Shown here in pieces: positions 40,971 through 48,944 of a DNA stretch of 64,000 nt (position 1 is the first letter of the stretch; the number at the start of each line of letters is the position of its first letter). The position numbers and the translations under genes are program-made. Where the stretch lies: assembly GCF_018491765.1 (NCBI RefSeq), contig NZ_JABWCU010000023.1, positions 22,322 to 86,321 of the forward strand, in the 5' to 3' direction. The notes beneath the pieces are model-generated. The model had not been told where the DNA came from, searched no databases, and worked only from the letters and a program-made list of their open reading frames with translations. Origin of the DNA: Novosphingobium profundi. GTDB lineage: Bacteria; Pseudomonadota; Alphaproteobacteria; Sphingomonadales; Sphingomonadaceae.

Positions 40971-41849
40971 TCAGTTGCCGGGTCCGATGACGAGGCAATC
41001 GCGCGCGGCCTGAACGATGTCAGCGGTGACCTCCTCGACGCGGTTGAGGGTCATGATCCGCCGCATCTGCGCGAACAGGCGCTCCATGAGCCGGAAGTTG
41101 CCGCGCGTGATGCGGATCACGGCTGCCTGCGCTTCGATCGCGTCGAGTTGGGCCGGGTCGAAGCTGATCCCGAAATCGCCGGCGTGGGTCGCGAGCAGCA
41201 GCCGCATTTCGGTCTCGGTAAGCGGTTTGAACTCGTGGACGAAGCCGATCCGCGAGTAGAGCTGGGCATAGCGGGCGAGGCGCTTCTCCAAGCCCGGCAT
41301 ACCCATCAGGATCAGCCCGAAGCCGTGGCGATCGGCCATGTCGCGGAGATGTTCGAGCGACTTTATGGTCAGGCGGTCGGCCTCGTCGACGATGACGAGG
41401 GGGCAGGCGATGCGGGCGGCGTCATGGGTGATTTCGTCCTGCGAGCCGCCCGCGACCGTCAGCCGGGCATAGCCCAGCTTAATGAGGTTGAGGCCCAACA
41501 CCGCGTCGATCGTCTTGGGCGTGTTGCTGACCGACACGGTGTAGAAGACGGCGCGGCAGCGAGCGACCTTTTCGCCAAGGAGCGCGGCAATGGGACGGAG
41601 CGCGGCATATTCCCCCAGGTCGGGGAAGCTGGAAAACTCGCGCGCCGATCGCGTCTTTCCGACGCCCGGCCGGCCATGACACACGCCGATATAGCGGTAG
41701 TGCGCGCAGGCTTCGGCAAACTCGACGAACCGGGCATGTTCGCGGGTCGCCAGGAACGGCTGCTCGACCAGGAACTCAATCGTCAGCGGCGTAGAGCCGG
41801 AGCCCTCGGTAGGTGGTGGGCCGGAAAGCCGTATCCTCTTGGTCGCCAT
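40971..41849 (-). CDS. tniB: TniB-like AAA ATPase transposition protein
   Basis: 292 aa from ATG 41849 (GGAGA six bases upstream); begins MATKRIRLSGPPP. Walker A GRPGVGKTRSA and Walker B CPLVIVDEADRL, then GLILMGMPGLEKRLARYAQLYSRIGF, as in TniB/TnsC/MuB-like target-selection ATPases. It overlaps the 3' end of tniA by 74 bases. The stop codon reaches two bases into the left terminal repeat. Confidence 0.92.
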   Translation of the reverse strand: MATKRIRLSGPPPTEGSGSTPLTIEFLVEQPFLATREHARFVEFAEACAHYRYIGVCHGRPGVGKTRSAREFSSFPDLGEYAALRPIAALLGEKVARCRAVFYTVSVSNTPKTIDAVLGLNLIKLGYARLTVAGGSQDEITHDAARIACPLVIVDEADRLTIKSLEHLRDMADRHGFGLILMGMPGLEKRLARYAQLYSRIGFVHEFKPLTETEMRLLLATHAGDFGISFDPAQLDAIEAQAAVIRITRGNFRLMERLFAQMRRIMTLNRVEEVTADIVQAARDCLVIGPGN

Positions 41850-43254
41850 CGAAGGTCTCCGTGGGGGCAGGCACCTGCTTGTCGCGCTCCTTCGCGCCGC
41901 GCCGGGCGCGCTGGATCGCGCGCAACGACGGGTGCCCAGCGTGCTCGGAGCTGAGCGCACGGCAGACGAACCGGCCCTGGTGGTAGACGTGGATCTCGGT
42001 CAGGTCGCGGGGGTCATAGACCGCCTCGACCTGCTCGCCGACGAAGGCCGCGAGCGTGGGTTCGACATAGCGCCTGCCCATCAGACGGATGCCGTCGCGC
42101 AGCACTTTACGGGGCTTGGGCACGTGCACGAGCAGCATGTCGAGCTGTTCAAGGCTGTCGGGCATTGCGGGCAGGAACCCGCCCTTCTGCCAGCGCGTGA
42201 TCGGCGGTTCGCCGGTGCTGCCATGCGGGCGACGATGATAGACGCCGCACACGAACGCCTCGAAGCGGGCGCGCAGCTCGTCGAGCGTGAGCACTGGCGC
42301 CGACAGCGGCTTGCCCGCGATCAGGTGGCCGGGCAGGTCGGGCAGGAACATGTCGTTGATGGTGCGGAACAGCCGCTCGATCTTGCCGCGCCCGCGAGGA
42401 CGCCCCGGCAGCGAATGGATGAGGCGGATTTTGAGGGCGATGCACGCCTGCTCGATATGCTCGGAGATGAAATCCGAGCCGTTGTCGACGTAAAGCTGTT
42501 CGGGAATGCCGCTGACGATCCATTCGGGATTGGGCTTGCGCCAGATCGCCTGCCGCAAGGCGAGCGCCGTGTTGAGGGCACTGGGGGCATCGAGGCTGAG
42601 GAAGTAACCGGCGATGGCTCGGCTGTGATCGTCAACGATGACGGTCAGCCAAGGACGCACCGGGGTTCCGGCATCATCGAGCACGAGAATGTCGAGAACG
42701 GTATGATCGGCCTGCCACATCTCGTTCGAGGTCGCGGCTTCGCGCCGATGCACTAGCTCGTGCTGGTCGCGGTAGACGGCCGGATCGGAGGCTGCGGCGA
42801 TCTGGCTTGCCGGTATCGCCCTGACGACACGCGCGACGGCCGCATAGCTGGGGGTTCGGTGTCCATGCGCGATGGCGAGTTCCTGCACCTTTCGGTGAAT
42901 GGCGGCGACCGGGGGTCGCGGGCGCTTGGTGGCGAGAGTGCGGGTCAGTTCGACCAGATGTTCCGGCAGGTGCAGCCTGCCCCGATCGTTGCGCGGCAGA
43001 CGCGCGAGACCGGCAAGTCCTTCGGCACGGTAGCGCCCGAGCCAGCGCTGCAACGTCCGCTCGCTCAGCGTGCCGGTGCGGGCGAGGTCCGCGAGCGGGA
43101 TGCCATCGGCGAGGTGCGGTTCAAGGACGCGGTAGCGCTCGATCGCCAGCGGCGGGACAAGCGCCGGATGCGTCACCGCCGACGGTCCGTGTCGCAGGTA
43201 AGGAAAACGGAGATTTGCCTGCCCATCGCCATGCGAGTCCGCTCGCGTTGCCAA
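41776..43254 (-). CDS. tniA: TniA-like DDE (Mu-type) transposase
   Basis: 492 aa. N-terminal helix-turn-helix segments (LSERTLQRWLGRYRAEGLAG), an rve-type catalytic core with WQADHTVLDILV (D), YVDNGSDFIS (D) and GRGKIERLFRTIN (E), and a Mu C-terminal beta-barrel region (GRRYVEPTLAAFVGEQVEAVYDP). The frame begins at TTG 43254; a GTG at about 43176 is an alternative start. Length fits Tn552 p480 and TniA. Confidence 0.92.
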   Translation of the reverse strand: MATRADSHGDGQANLRFPYLRHGPSAVTHPALVPPLAIERYRVLEPHLADGIPLADLARTGTLSERTLQRWLGRYRAEGLAGLARLPRNDRGRLHLPEHLVELTRTLATKRPRPPVAAIHRKVQELAIAHGHRTPSYAAVARVVRAIPASQIAAASDPAVYRDQHELVHRREAATSNEMWQADHTVLDILVLDDAGTPVRPWLTVIVDDHSRAIAGYFLSLDAPSALNTALALRQAIWRKPNPEWIVSGIPEQLYVDNGSDFISEHIEQACIALKIRLIHSLPGRPRGRGKIERLFRTINDMFLPDLPGHLIAGKPLSAPVLTLDELRARFEAFVCGVYHRRPHGSTGEPPITRWQKGGFLPAMPDSLEQLDMLLVHVPKPRKVLRDGIRLMGRRYVEPTLAAFVGEQVEAVYDPRDLTEIHVYHQGRFVCRALSSEHAGHPSLRAIQRARRGAKERDKQVPAPTETFDGDQEDTAFRPTTYRGLRLYAADD

Positions 43255-43367
43255 ACCGGCCTGTTCGACGTAAATCTACCCGGTAAAGAAAACTAGGGCA
43301 ACATAGACCTGCCGATGACGACTTTCTTCCCAAACCGCGCCCGATCGGGGCGCCACCGGCCCTACGC

Positions 43368-43940
43368 ATGAAAATCGGTTACGCCCGCGTATCGACCGCC
43401 GAGCAGAACCTGGACCTCCAGCGTGATGCGCTGAAGGCTGCCGGCTGCGAGAAGGTCATCACCGACAAGGCCTCCGGGGCGACTGCCGCTCGCCCTGGAT
43501 TGGAAAAGGTGAAGGAGCTGCTTCGCGCCGGCGACACACTGGTGGTCTGGCGCCTCGACAGGCTCGGCCGCTCGCTCCGTGATCTGATCGGATGGATGAC
43601 CTACCTCGACGAGGAAAAGGTCGGGCTGCTGAGCCTGCACGAGGCGATCGACACGACCACCACGTCGGGCAAGCTTACCTTCCACCTGTTCGGGGCATTG
43701 GCGGAGTTCGAGCGCAACCTGATCCGCGAGCGGACCCAGGCCGGTCTCACCGCAGCCCGCGCTCGCGGCAAGAAGGGTGGCCGGCCGGCCGCACTCGGCA
43801 AGGAAAAGCGCGACCTGCCCGTCAGGCTCTACCACGAGAACACGATGCCGATCGCCAAGATTTGCTCGATGCTCGGCATCTCCAAGCCAAAACTCTACGC
43901 CTATGTGCGATCGGCCGAGACCAAGCCGGTAGCCGCGTAG
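43368..43940 (+). CDS. tniR: Serine resolvase of the transposon
   Basis: 190 aa with YARVSTAEQNLDLQ (nucleophile serine), VWRLDRLGRSLRDLI, EFERNLIRERTQAG and a C-terminal HTH (IAKICSMLGISKPKLYAYV). It resolves cointegrates formed by replicative transposition. It diverges from tniA with 113 bases between, where the res site should be. Confidence 0.93.
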   Translation: MKIGYARVSTAEQNLDLQRDALKAAGCEKVITDKASGATAARPGLEKVKELLRAGDTLVVWRLDRLGRSLRDLIGWMTYLDEEKVGLLSLHEAIDTTTTSGKLTFHLFGALAEFERNLIRERTQAGLTAARARGKKGGRPAALGKEKRDLPVRLYHENTMPIAKICSMLGISKPKLYAYVRSAETKPVAA

Positions 43941-44131
43941 CGACGCTCGCCGACAAATAGCGCGATCAGAATGCCGCCACTTAGCGCGAGCGTTTACACC
44001 GTTCGCGGTCCCGATCGGCCCAGCGTCCCCCGGAACCGTTCGTTATCGGGAAGGCATCTAAGCGGTCTGCACCATCCTTCATCTAAAGTTCTCCAAGCGC
44101 TTCTGAGGATTTTCGGGCGCACCAAAAGCAC

Positions 44132-44160
44132 TTGCTCCTCCAGTGGCTGGAGCATGTAAC
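44132..44160 (+). promoter_or_regulatory. MerR-type operator-promoter of the retropepsin-PDZ gene
   Basis: TTGCTC as -35, the dyad CTCCAG-TGG-CTGGAG in the spacer and TGTAAC as -10. The layout aligns base for base with the CDF promoter at 45883 (TTGCT.CT.CAG.G.CTGGAG..GGTAA), so one MerR protein probably controls both. Confidence 0.8.
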
Positions 44161-44229
44161 CGCAATTTGCTCTCCTGCGGACGGGGGGCTGGAGGTGGCT
44201 TTTTGACGGCCCGTGTTGAAGCAATCGGT

Positions 44230-45432
44230 ATGTCTCGACGCTCATTAGTGGCGCGGCTGGTGGCCTGTGGAACCGGCTTGGTGCTCGGTTCTCCAACGCT
44301 CGCGCGACAGACTTCCCGGTCTGCGGGCTCGTGGAACTTCGGTGCGGCTCACCTCGAATGGGAGCCGCTGGAAGTCGGCACGGGTGATACCCTCCTTGTT
44401 TCGGCACAAGTGCGCGGAGTGCCGGTGCGGGCGGTGCTCGACAGTGGCAGCGGCGCGTCGATCATGAGCACGGCGCTCGCGGCGAAGCTCGGCTTGAACG
44501 ATGGTGAGCGGCGCATGATTAGCGGGCTGAGCGCCAAGGCCCCGGTGCTGCTGGTCCGCGACATCGACGTACAGCTCGCCCGCGAAACCCGTCGCTTACC
44601 CTTTGCCGTCGTTGGTGATCTGAGTTCAGTGTCGGCGGCCTTCGGACGACCGATCGATATCCTCCTCGGTGCCGATATGTTCACGGGTAGCTGCATCGCG
44701 CTCGATTTCGCGAAAAGGCGTATGGCGGTCGTCAAGTCAGGCACGTTTCTCGCCGGTCCCGACTGGCGCGCTGTCGCGCTCGGGCGCGGTGCCAAGCAGG
44801 AGCTGTTCATTCGAGCTTCCGTCTCGGGTTTGCCTCCCGTGCCCTTGATGATCGATCTTGGCAGCTCGGCCGCGCTGATGCTCTCGTCGGCCTATGCCCG
44901 CGATCAAGGGCTGTTGAACGGGAAGCTCGTCTCGACCGCGGCGATCGGCGGCGTCGATGGTGTGCGTATCAACGATGCTTTCACGATCCAGAACATCAAC
45001 ATCGAAGGGCTTGGCGTCTCGAACGTCCCCACACTCGGGATGAGAGCTTGGCTCTCCACCAGCACGGTTGGCAATGTCGGCCTACCGCTGATCGCTCAAT
45101 TCGACGTGGTGTTCGACGTGACCGCCGGATTCGTGTGGCTCCGGCCACTCGGTCCTCGTCGTCGCCTGCCGATGCTGAAGGACCGTAGCGGCCTTGGCCT
45201 CGCAGCCTCACCAACGGCGCTCACCGTTGTTCATGTGGCGGCGAACAGTCCCGCGGAAAAGGCTGGCTGGGCGGTCGGCGACCGGATCGTGGCGGTGAAC
45301 GGCCATTCGATCGATGCGAACTATACGCGTGGGGAGCTCTGGCAAGTGCGCTCCCGGCCTGCTGGCACCCTCGTAAAGCTGACGATGGCCTCGGGTGATG
45401 TGCGCGAGCTCAGGCTGGCCGATTATTATTGA
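44230..45432 (+). CDS. Periplasmic retropepsin-like aspartic protease with PDZ domain
   Basis: About 400 aa. Start at ATG 44230 gives a signal peptide (RSLVARLVACGTGLVLGSPTLA). Two aspartyl-protease-like halves follow: AVLDSGSGASIMS (D about 71) and LMIDLGSSAALML (D about 208), as in bacterial retropepsin-like (gag-polyprotein-type, RVP-like) proteases, and a PDZ domain at about 320-395 (NSPAEKAGWAVGDRIVAVNG). The second motif has DLGSS rather than DTG/DSG. The MerR-type promoter upstream places it in the metal response; it may process periplasmic or outer-membrane proteins. It ends overlapping the convergent merR by seven bases. Confidence 0.82.
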   Translation: MSRRSLVARLVACGTGLVLGSPTLARQTSRSAGSWNFGAAHLEWEPLEVGTGDTLLVSAQVRGVPVRAVLDSGSGASIMSTALAAKLGLNDGERRMISGLSAKAPVLLVRDIDVQLARETRRLPFAVVGDLSSVSAAFGRPIDILLGADMFTGSCIALDFAKRRMAVVKSGTFLAGPDWRAVALGRGAKQELFIRASVSGLPPVPLMIDLGSSAALMLSSAYARDQGLLNGKLVSTAAIGGVDGVRINDAFTIQNINIEGLGVSNVPTLGMRAWLSTSTVGNVGLPLIAQFDVVFDVTAGFVWLRPLGPRRRLPMLKDRSGLGLAASPTALTVVHVAANSPAEKAGWAVGDRIVAVNGHSIDANYTRGELWQVRSRPAGTLVKLTMASGDVRELRLADYY

Positions 45433-45845
45433 TCGGCTTGAGGGTGGCCTTTGCCGATCGCCTTCATGATCCGACAATCGGCCATGCGCGCCTTGGTGCA
45501 GCTCTGGCTGAGCATTGCCAACTCATCCCGCAACACCGCGAGTTGCGCCAGTCTCTCCTCCACATCCTTGAGGTGCTGAGCAGCGATAGCTGAGGCGGCA
45601 CCACAATCCTGGTCCGGGTTCTGCGCCAGCCCCATCAACGAACGGATCTCGTCGACGGAGAAGCCAAGCCGGCGACCGTTGCGGATGAAGTGCAAACGCT
45701 CAATGTCACTGGCATCGTAGGTTCTGCGACCCGACGCCGTGCGAGGGGCGGATCGGAGCAACCCGATCGACTCATAAAAGCGGATCGTCGTCACCTTCGT
45801 CGAGGTCTCGCTGGCGAGCTGCCCAATCATCACCGGCTTCATCAT
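45426..45845 (-). CDS. MerR-family metal-responsive regulator (CadR/PbrR/ZntR type)
   Basis: 139 aa: N-terminal winged helix (MIGQLASETSTKVTTIRFYESIGLLRSAPRT in part, then GRRTYDASDIERLHFIRNGR), dimer helix and metal loop. Cysteines at 81, 116 and 124 (DQDCGAA, QSCTKARMADC) match the divalent-metal (Zn, Cd, Pb) branch rather than the Cu(I) branch. It diverges from the CDF gene and its predicted operators are at 45889-45903 and 44138-44152. Confidence 0.9.
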   Translation of the reverse strand: MMKPVMIGQLASETSTKVTTIRFYESIGLLRSAPRTASGRRTYDASDIERLHFIRNGRRLGFSVDEIRSLMGLAQNPDQDCGAASAIAAQHLKDVEERLAQLAVLRDELAMLSQSCTKARMADCRIMKAIGKGHPQADQ

Positions 45846-45882
45846 GCCATCCTTGTTTATGCGAACGTGTCGCACATTTCGC

Positions 45883-45912
45883 TTGCTTCTACAGCGACTG
45901 GAGGTGGTAAGG
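45883..45912 (+). promoter_or_regulatory. MerR-type operator-promoter of the CDF gene
   Basis: TTGCTT as -35, dyad CTACAG-CGA-CTGGAG (45889-45903) in the spacer and a GGTAAG-like -10. The long-spacer layout with a dyad between the two elements is the hallmark of MerR-activated promoters. The start codon of the CDF gene is only about ten bases downstream, so the transcript would have an extremely short leader. Confidence 0.8.
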
Positions 45913-45920
45913 AAGGCCGC

Positions 45921-46547
45921 ATGAATGCTTCTACCGAAAGCTGCGGGTGCCACGGGGAGCCCGCGCGCGCGCAAACCGATCCGGCCTATCGCCGTGCGCT
46001 GCTGACCGTCGTGGTGCTCAACCTCGGCTTCGGAGTCGCCGAGCTGTTCGGCGGGTTCATCGCCGATAGCCAAGCGCTGAAAGCGGATTCCCTCGATTTT
46101 CTCGGGGACGGGTCGATCAGCCTTATCGGTCTTCTCGCGCTTGCCTGGTCCGCACGGGCGAGGGCAAAGGTCGCGCTGACGCAGGGGTTGTTTCTCGGTG
46201 CGCTTGGCGTGGGCGTAATCGGTTTCGCGATTTGGCGCGCCCTGAACGCAACCGCGCCCGATGCCGAACTGATGGGCACAATCGGCGTTGTCGCGCTCGC
46301 GATCAATGTCGTGTCCGCCTTGGTGCTTGCGCGTTTCCGGGAAGGGGACGCCAATGTTCGCGCGATCTGGCTGTTCAGCCGCAACGACGCGCTCGCCAAC
46401 GTGGCGGTGATCGCCGCGGCCGGTCTGGTGGCGTGGACAGGAAGCGCCTGGCCGGACCTCGCCGTCGCCGGCCTCATCGCCCTCCTGTTCCTCCACTCCG
46501 CTTATGAAATCGTCACTGGCGCTCGGCGCGAATTGGGAGAGCGGTAG
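45921..46547 (+). CDS. Cation diffusion facilitator (CDF), 208 aa
   Basis: Short CzcD-like CDF: N-terminal STESCGCHGEP (potential metal-binding), TM2 site ADSLDFLGD and TM5 site SRNDALAN supply the D-x3-D and N-D type ligands of the transport site. The cytosolic C-terminal domain of full-length CDFs is lacking. It exports divalent metal from the cytoplasm. It shares one base with the next gene (TAGTG), so the two are in one operon under MerR control. Confidence 0.88.
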   Translation: MNASTESCGCHGEPARAQTDPAYRRALLTVVVLNLGFGVAELFGGFIADSQALKADSLDFLGDGSISLIGLLALAWSARARAKVALTQGLFLGALGVGVIGFAIWRALNATAPDAELMGTIGVVALAINVVSALVLARFREGDANVRAIWLFSRNDALANVAVIAAAGLVAWTGSAWPDLAVAGLIALLFLHSAYEIVTGARRELGER

Positions 46548-48514
46548 TGCGTCTGCTCGCGTTGATCCGGGCAATGCTCTCGTTGCGGCTGCTCTCCGCG
46601 CTCGCGGCGCTGCTGATCCCTGCTGCGGCAATCGCCGAACCCGGCGACGTGCAAACCGCATGGCGGCTGCTCGACTATATGGCCGTCGATTATGGCGGCG
46701 CGGTCGCCAACGGTCGGATCAAGAGCACGTCGGAATATGCCGAGATGACGGAGTTCGCCGCGTCGGTCTCGACACGGCTTCAGGGCCTGCCAGCGAAGCC
46801 GGAGCGTCAAGCCCTCATCCAGCGGGCTGCCAACCTCCAGGCGGTGATCGCGGAAAAGGGACCGACTGAACAGGTGGCAACATTGGCGCACGGGCTCGCG
46901 GCCGATCTGTTGCGCGCCTACCCGGTGCCGCTCGCGCCCGATAAGGCTCCGAACCTCGTCTCCAGCGATGCACTGTTCCGACAATCCTGCGCGTCCTGCC
47001 ACGGGATGACGGGCAACGGCCGTGGCCCTGACGCCGCCAAGCTCGCTACGCCCCCGATTGCTTTCACCGATGCCGAGCGCGCGCGCCAGCGCAGCGTGTT
47101 CGCGCTCTATCAGGTGGTGACGCAAGGCATCGACGGGACCGCGATGCAGAGCTTCGCCGATCTGCCCAACGATCAGCGCTGGGCGTTAGCATTCCGAGCC
47201 GGGAGCTTCGCCTTCACGGATGCGCAGGCGCGCGAAGGCGAGCGGCTTTGGAAATCCGACCCGACCCTTCGCCGGCGAATTCCGGACCTGAAAACCCTGG
47301 TCGCGCTCACCCCGGCCGCGCTCGGCGCGGCGATCGGCGACGCCAAGGCTGACCCAGTGCTCGCGTTCCTGCGTCGTCATCCCGAACAGGTGATACAACA
47401 GGCTCCCGGCTCGCTCGCGGTCGCCCGCGCCAAACTCGCCGAAAGCGTGGCGGCTGCGCGGCGCGGCGATGCGCGCATGGCGAAAGAGCTGGCGCTGTCG
47501 GCCTATCTCGATGGGTTCGAGCCGATCGAGCCAACACTCACCGCGCGCGACGCGACGCTGATGGGTCGAATCGAGGGCGCGATGGGGGAGTTCCGCGCCT
47601 CGATCGACCGGGGCGCGTCGCCCGATGATCTCGCGGAGAAGGTCGCAGTACTGGGCGGCCTTTTCGACGATGCGGAAGCGGCGCTCGCGCCTGATGCCGC
47701 CACCGAAGCGTCCACGTTCCTGGGCGCGTTCACGATCCTGCTGCGTGAAGGGCTCGAAGCCCTGCTCATCGTTGTCGCCATGATCGCGTTCCTGCGTAAA
47801 GCCGAGCGCGGCGAGGCGCTGCGGTACGTGCATGGCGGCTGGGTCAGCGCGATCATCGCGGGCGGGATCACCTGGGCGGTCGCCACCTATGCGATCGGGA
47901 TCAGCGGTGCGAGCCGGGAGCTGACGGAAGGGTTTGGCTCGCTGTTCGCCGCGGTCGTGCTGCTCTCGGTCGGGATTTGGATGCACGGCAAGGCGCAGGC
48001 CGATCAGTGGCAGCGCTATATTCGCGAGAAGATGTCGCGGGCGCTCTCGGGCGGGTCGGGCTGGTTCCTGTTCGGGCTGGCGTTCGTCGTAGTTTATCGC
48101 GAGGTCTTCGAGACGATCCTGTTCTATGCCGCGCTTTCGGCGCAAGGTGACAACGGGATGCTTCTCGCGGGGGCCGGGTCGGCGATTGGACTGCTCAGCC
48201 TGATCGCTTGGGCCATGCTTCGCTACAGTCGCAAGCTGCCGATCGCGCAGTTCTTCCGCTATAGCTCCTGGCTCATGGCGGTCCTGACCGTCGTGCTGGC
48301 GGGTAAAGGCGTCGCCGCGCTCCAGGAAGCCGGCCTTATCAACATCGCACCGCTCGCGGACGTGCCACGGCTGTCGATGCTCGGCGTGTTTCCCACTTGG
48401 CAATCGGTGCTGGCGCAACTCCTGATGGCGGTCGCCATTGCGGTCGGGTTCGCCTGGAACGGGCGCGACCGATCCCGCTCGGGTTCCGGCTCAGTGACCC
48501 TTGGTTCGAATTAG
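46547..48514 (+). CDS. FTR1-family permease fused to cytochrome c (PbrT-like)
   Basis: 655 aa. A signal peptide (LLSALAALLIPAAAIA) and a periplasmic part with a cytochrome c heme motif CASCHGM (about 147-153) lead into a helical linker and a C-terminal FTR1 permease with LLREGLEALLIV (REGLE at about 399) and VVYREVFETILF (REVFE at about 518). FTR1 permeases import iron; members with a periplasmic cytochrome and in metal-resistance operons include the lead uptake protein PbrT. Linkage to a MerR regulator and a CDF exporter fits a lead or divalent-metal role. GTG start overlapping the CDF stop. Confidence 0.85.
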   Translation: MRLLALIRAMLSLRLLSALAALLIPAAAIAEPGDVQTAWRLLDYMAVDYGGAVANGRIKSTSEYAEMTEFAASVSTRLQGLPAKPERQALIQRAANLQAVIAEKGPTEQVATLAHGLAADLLRAYPVPLAPDKAPNLVSSDALFRQSCASCHGMTGNGRGPDAAKLATPPIAFTDAERARQRSVFALYQVVTQGIDGTAMQSFADLPNDQRWALAFRAGSFAFTDAQAREGERLWKSDPTLRRRIPDLKTLVALTPAALGAAIGDAKADPVLAFLRRHPEQVIQQAPGSLAVARAKLAESVAAARRGDARMAKELALSAYLDGFEPIEPTLTARDATLMGRIEGAMGEFRASIDRGASPDDLAEKVAVLGGLFDDAEAALAPDAATEASTFLGAFTILLREGLEALLIVVAMIAFLRKAERGEALRYVHGGWVSAIIAGGITWAVATYAIGISGASRELTEGFGSLFAAVVLLSVGIWMHGKAQADQWQRYIREKMSRALSGGSGWFLFGLAFVVVYREVFETILFYAALSAQGDNGMLLAGAGSAIGLLSLIAWAMLRYSRKLPIAQFFRYSSWLMAVLTVVLAGKGVAALQEAGLINIAPLADVPRLSMLGVFPTWQSVLAQLLMAVAIAVGFAWNGRDRSRSGSGSVTLGSN

Positions 48515-48554
48515 TGCAATGACATGAAAACCCTTCCGTGATAGAGGCAAGCTA

Positions 48555-48884
48555 GTGCGAGCCTTTTTGCCTTTCCTGACATGCCTGATGCTGGTCCTGA
48601 CCAGCTTCTCCGGCATGGCCCATGCCGCCGATCTGGCGGGGGGAAGCATCGCGGGCGTTGAGTTCACGGTCCATACCGCCGGTGACATCGATCAGGTGCC
48701 ATCGGACTCGGACAAGAATGTCCCGCATCATCACAATTATTGTCACGGACACGACGTCGACGCGCCTGCGCGCACGACGATGGAATATACCCCCGTCCTC
48801 ACAGTGCCCAAGCCGACAATCTCCGCCTCTGCGTCGCTCGACGGCCGCACCGGCATGGTCCATTTGAGGCCCCCCCAAGCCTGA
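48555..48884 (+). CDS. Small periplasmic histidine-rich protein (CzcI-like)
   Basis: 109 aa from GTG 48555. Signal peptide (FLPFLTCLMLVLTSFSGMAHA) and a mature part with NVPHHHNYCHGHDVD, a likely metal-binding cluster. Small proteins of this type precede czcCBA in several proteobacteria (CzcI) and are thought to tune or sense the efflux system. Confidence 0.7.
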   Translation: MRAFLPFLTCLMLVLTSFSGMAHAADLAGGSIAGVEFTVHTAGDIDQVPSDSDKNVPHHHNYCHGHDVDAPARTTMEYTPVLTVPKPTISASASLDGRTGMVHLRPPQA

Positions 48885-48944
48885 CGTCCGATTTGGGCGT
48901 GCGTTGGCGCGCCCCTGTCGATCATCGTCAGGAGTCCTATTTTC

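Larger units (their letters stand above)
40926..43998. mobile_element. Tn552/Tn5053-like three-gene transposon, 3073 bp
   Basis: Both ends carry a 47-bp inverted repeat (40926-40972 and 43952-43998) beginning TGTAAACGCTCGCGCTAA, with 45 of 47 bases matching. Inside are a Mu/TniA-type transposase, an AAA ATPase helper and a serine resolvase, and nothing else: no tniQ and no cargo. The spacing is very tight: the ATPase stop and the resolvase stop lie at, or 11 bases from, the repeats. The five bases outside the ends (TCCTG and CCGTT) are not a target duplication. Confidence 0.93.

Noticed and set aside
40921..44003. 5-bp target duplication around the Tn552-like transposon
   Set aside because: The bases next to the ends (TCCTG and CCGTT) differ, so no duplication can be claimed.
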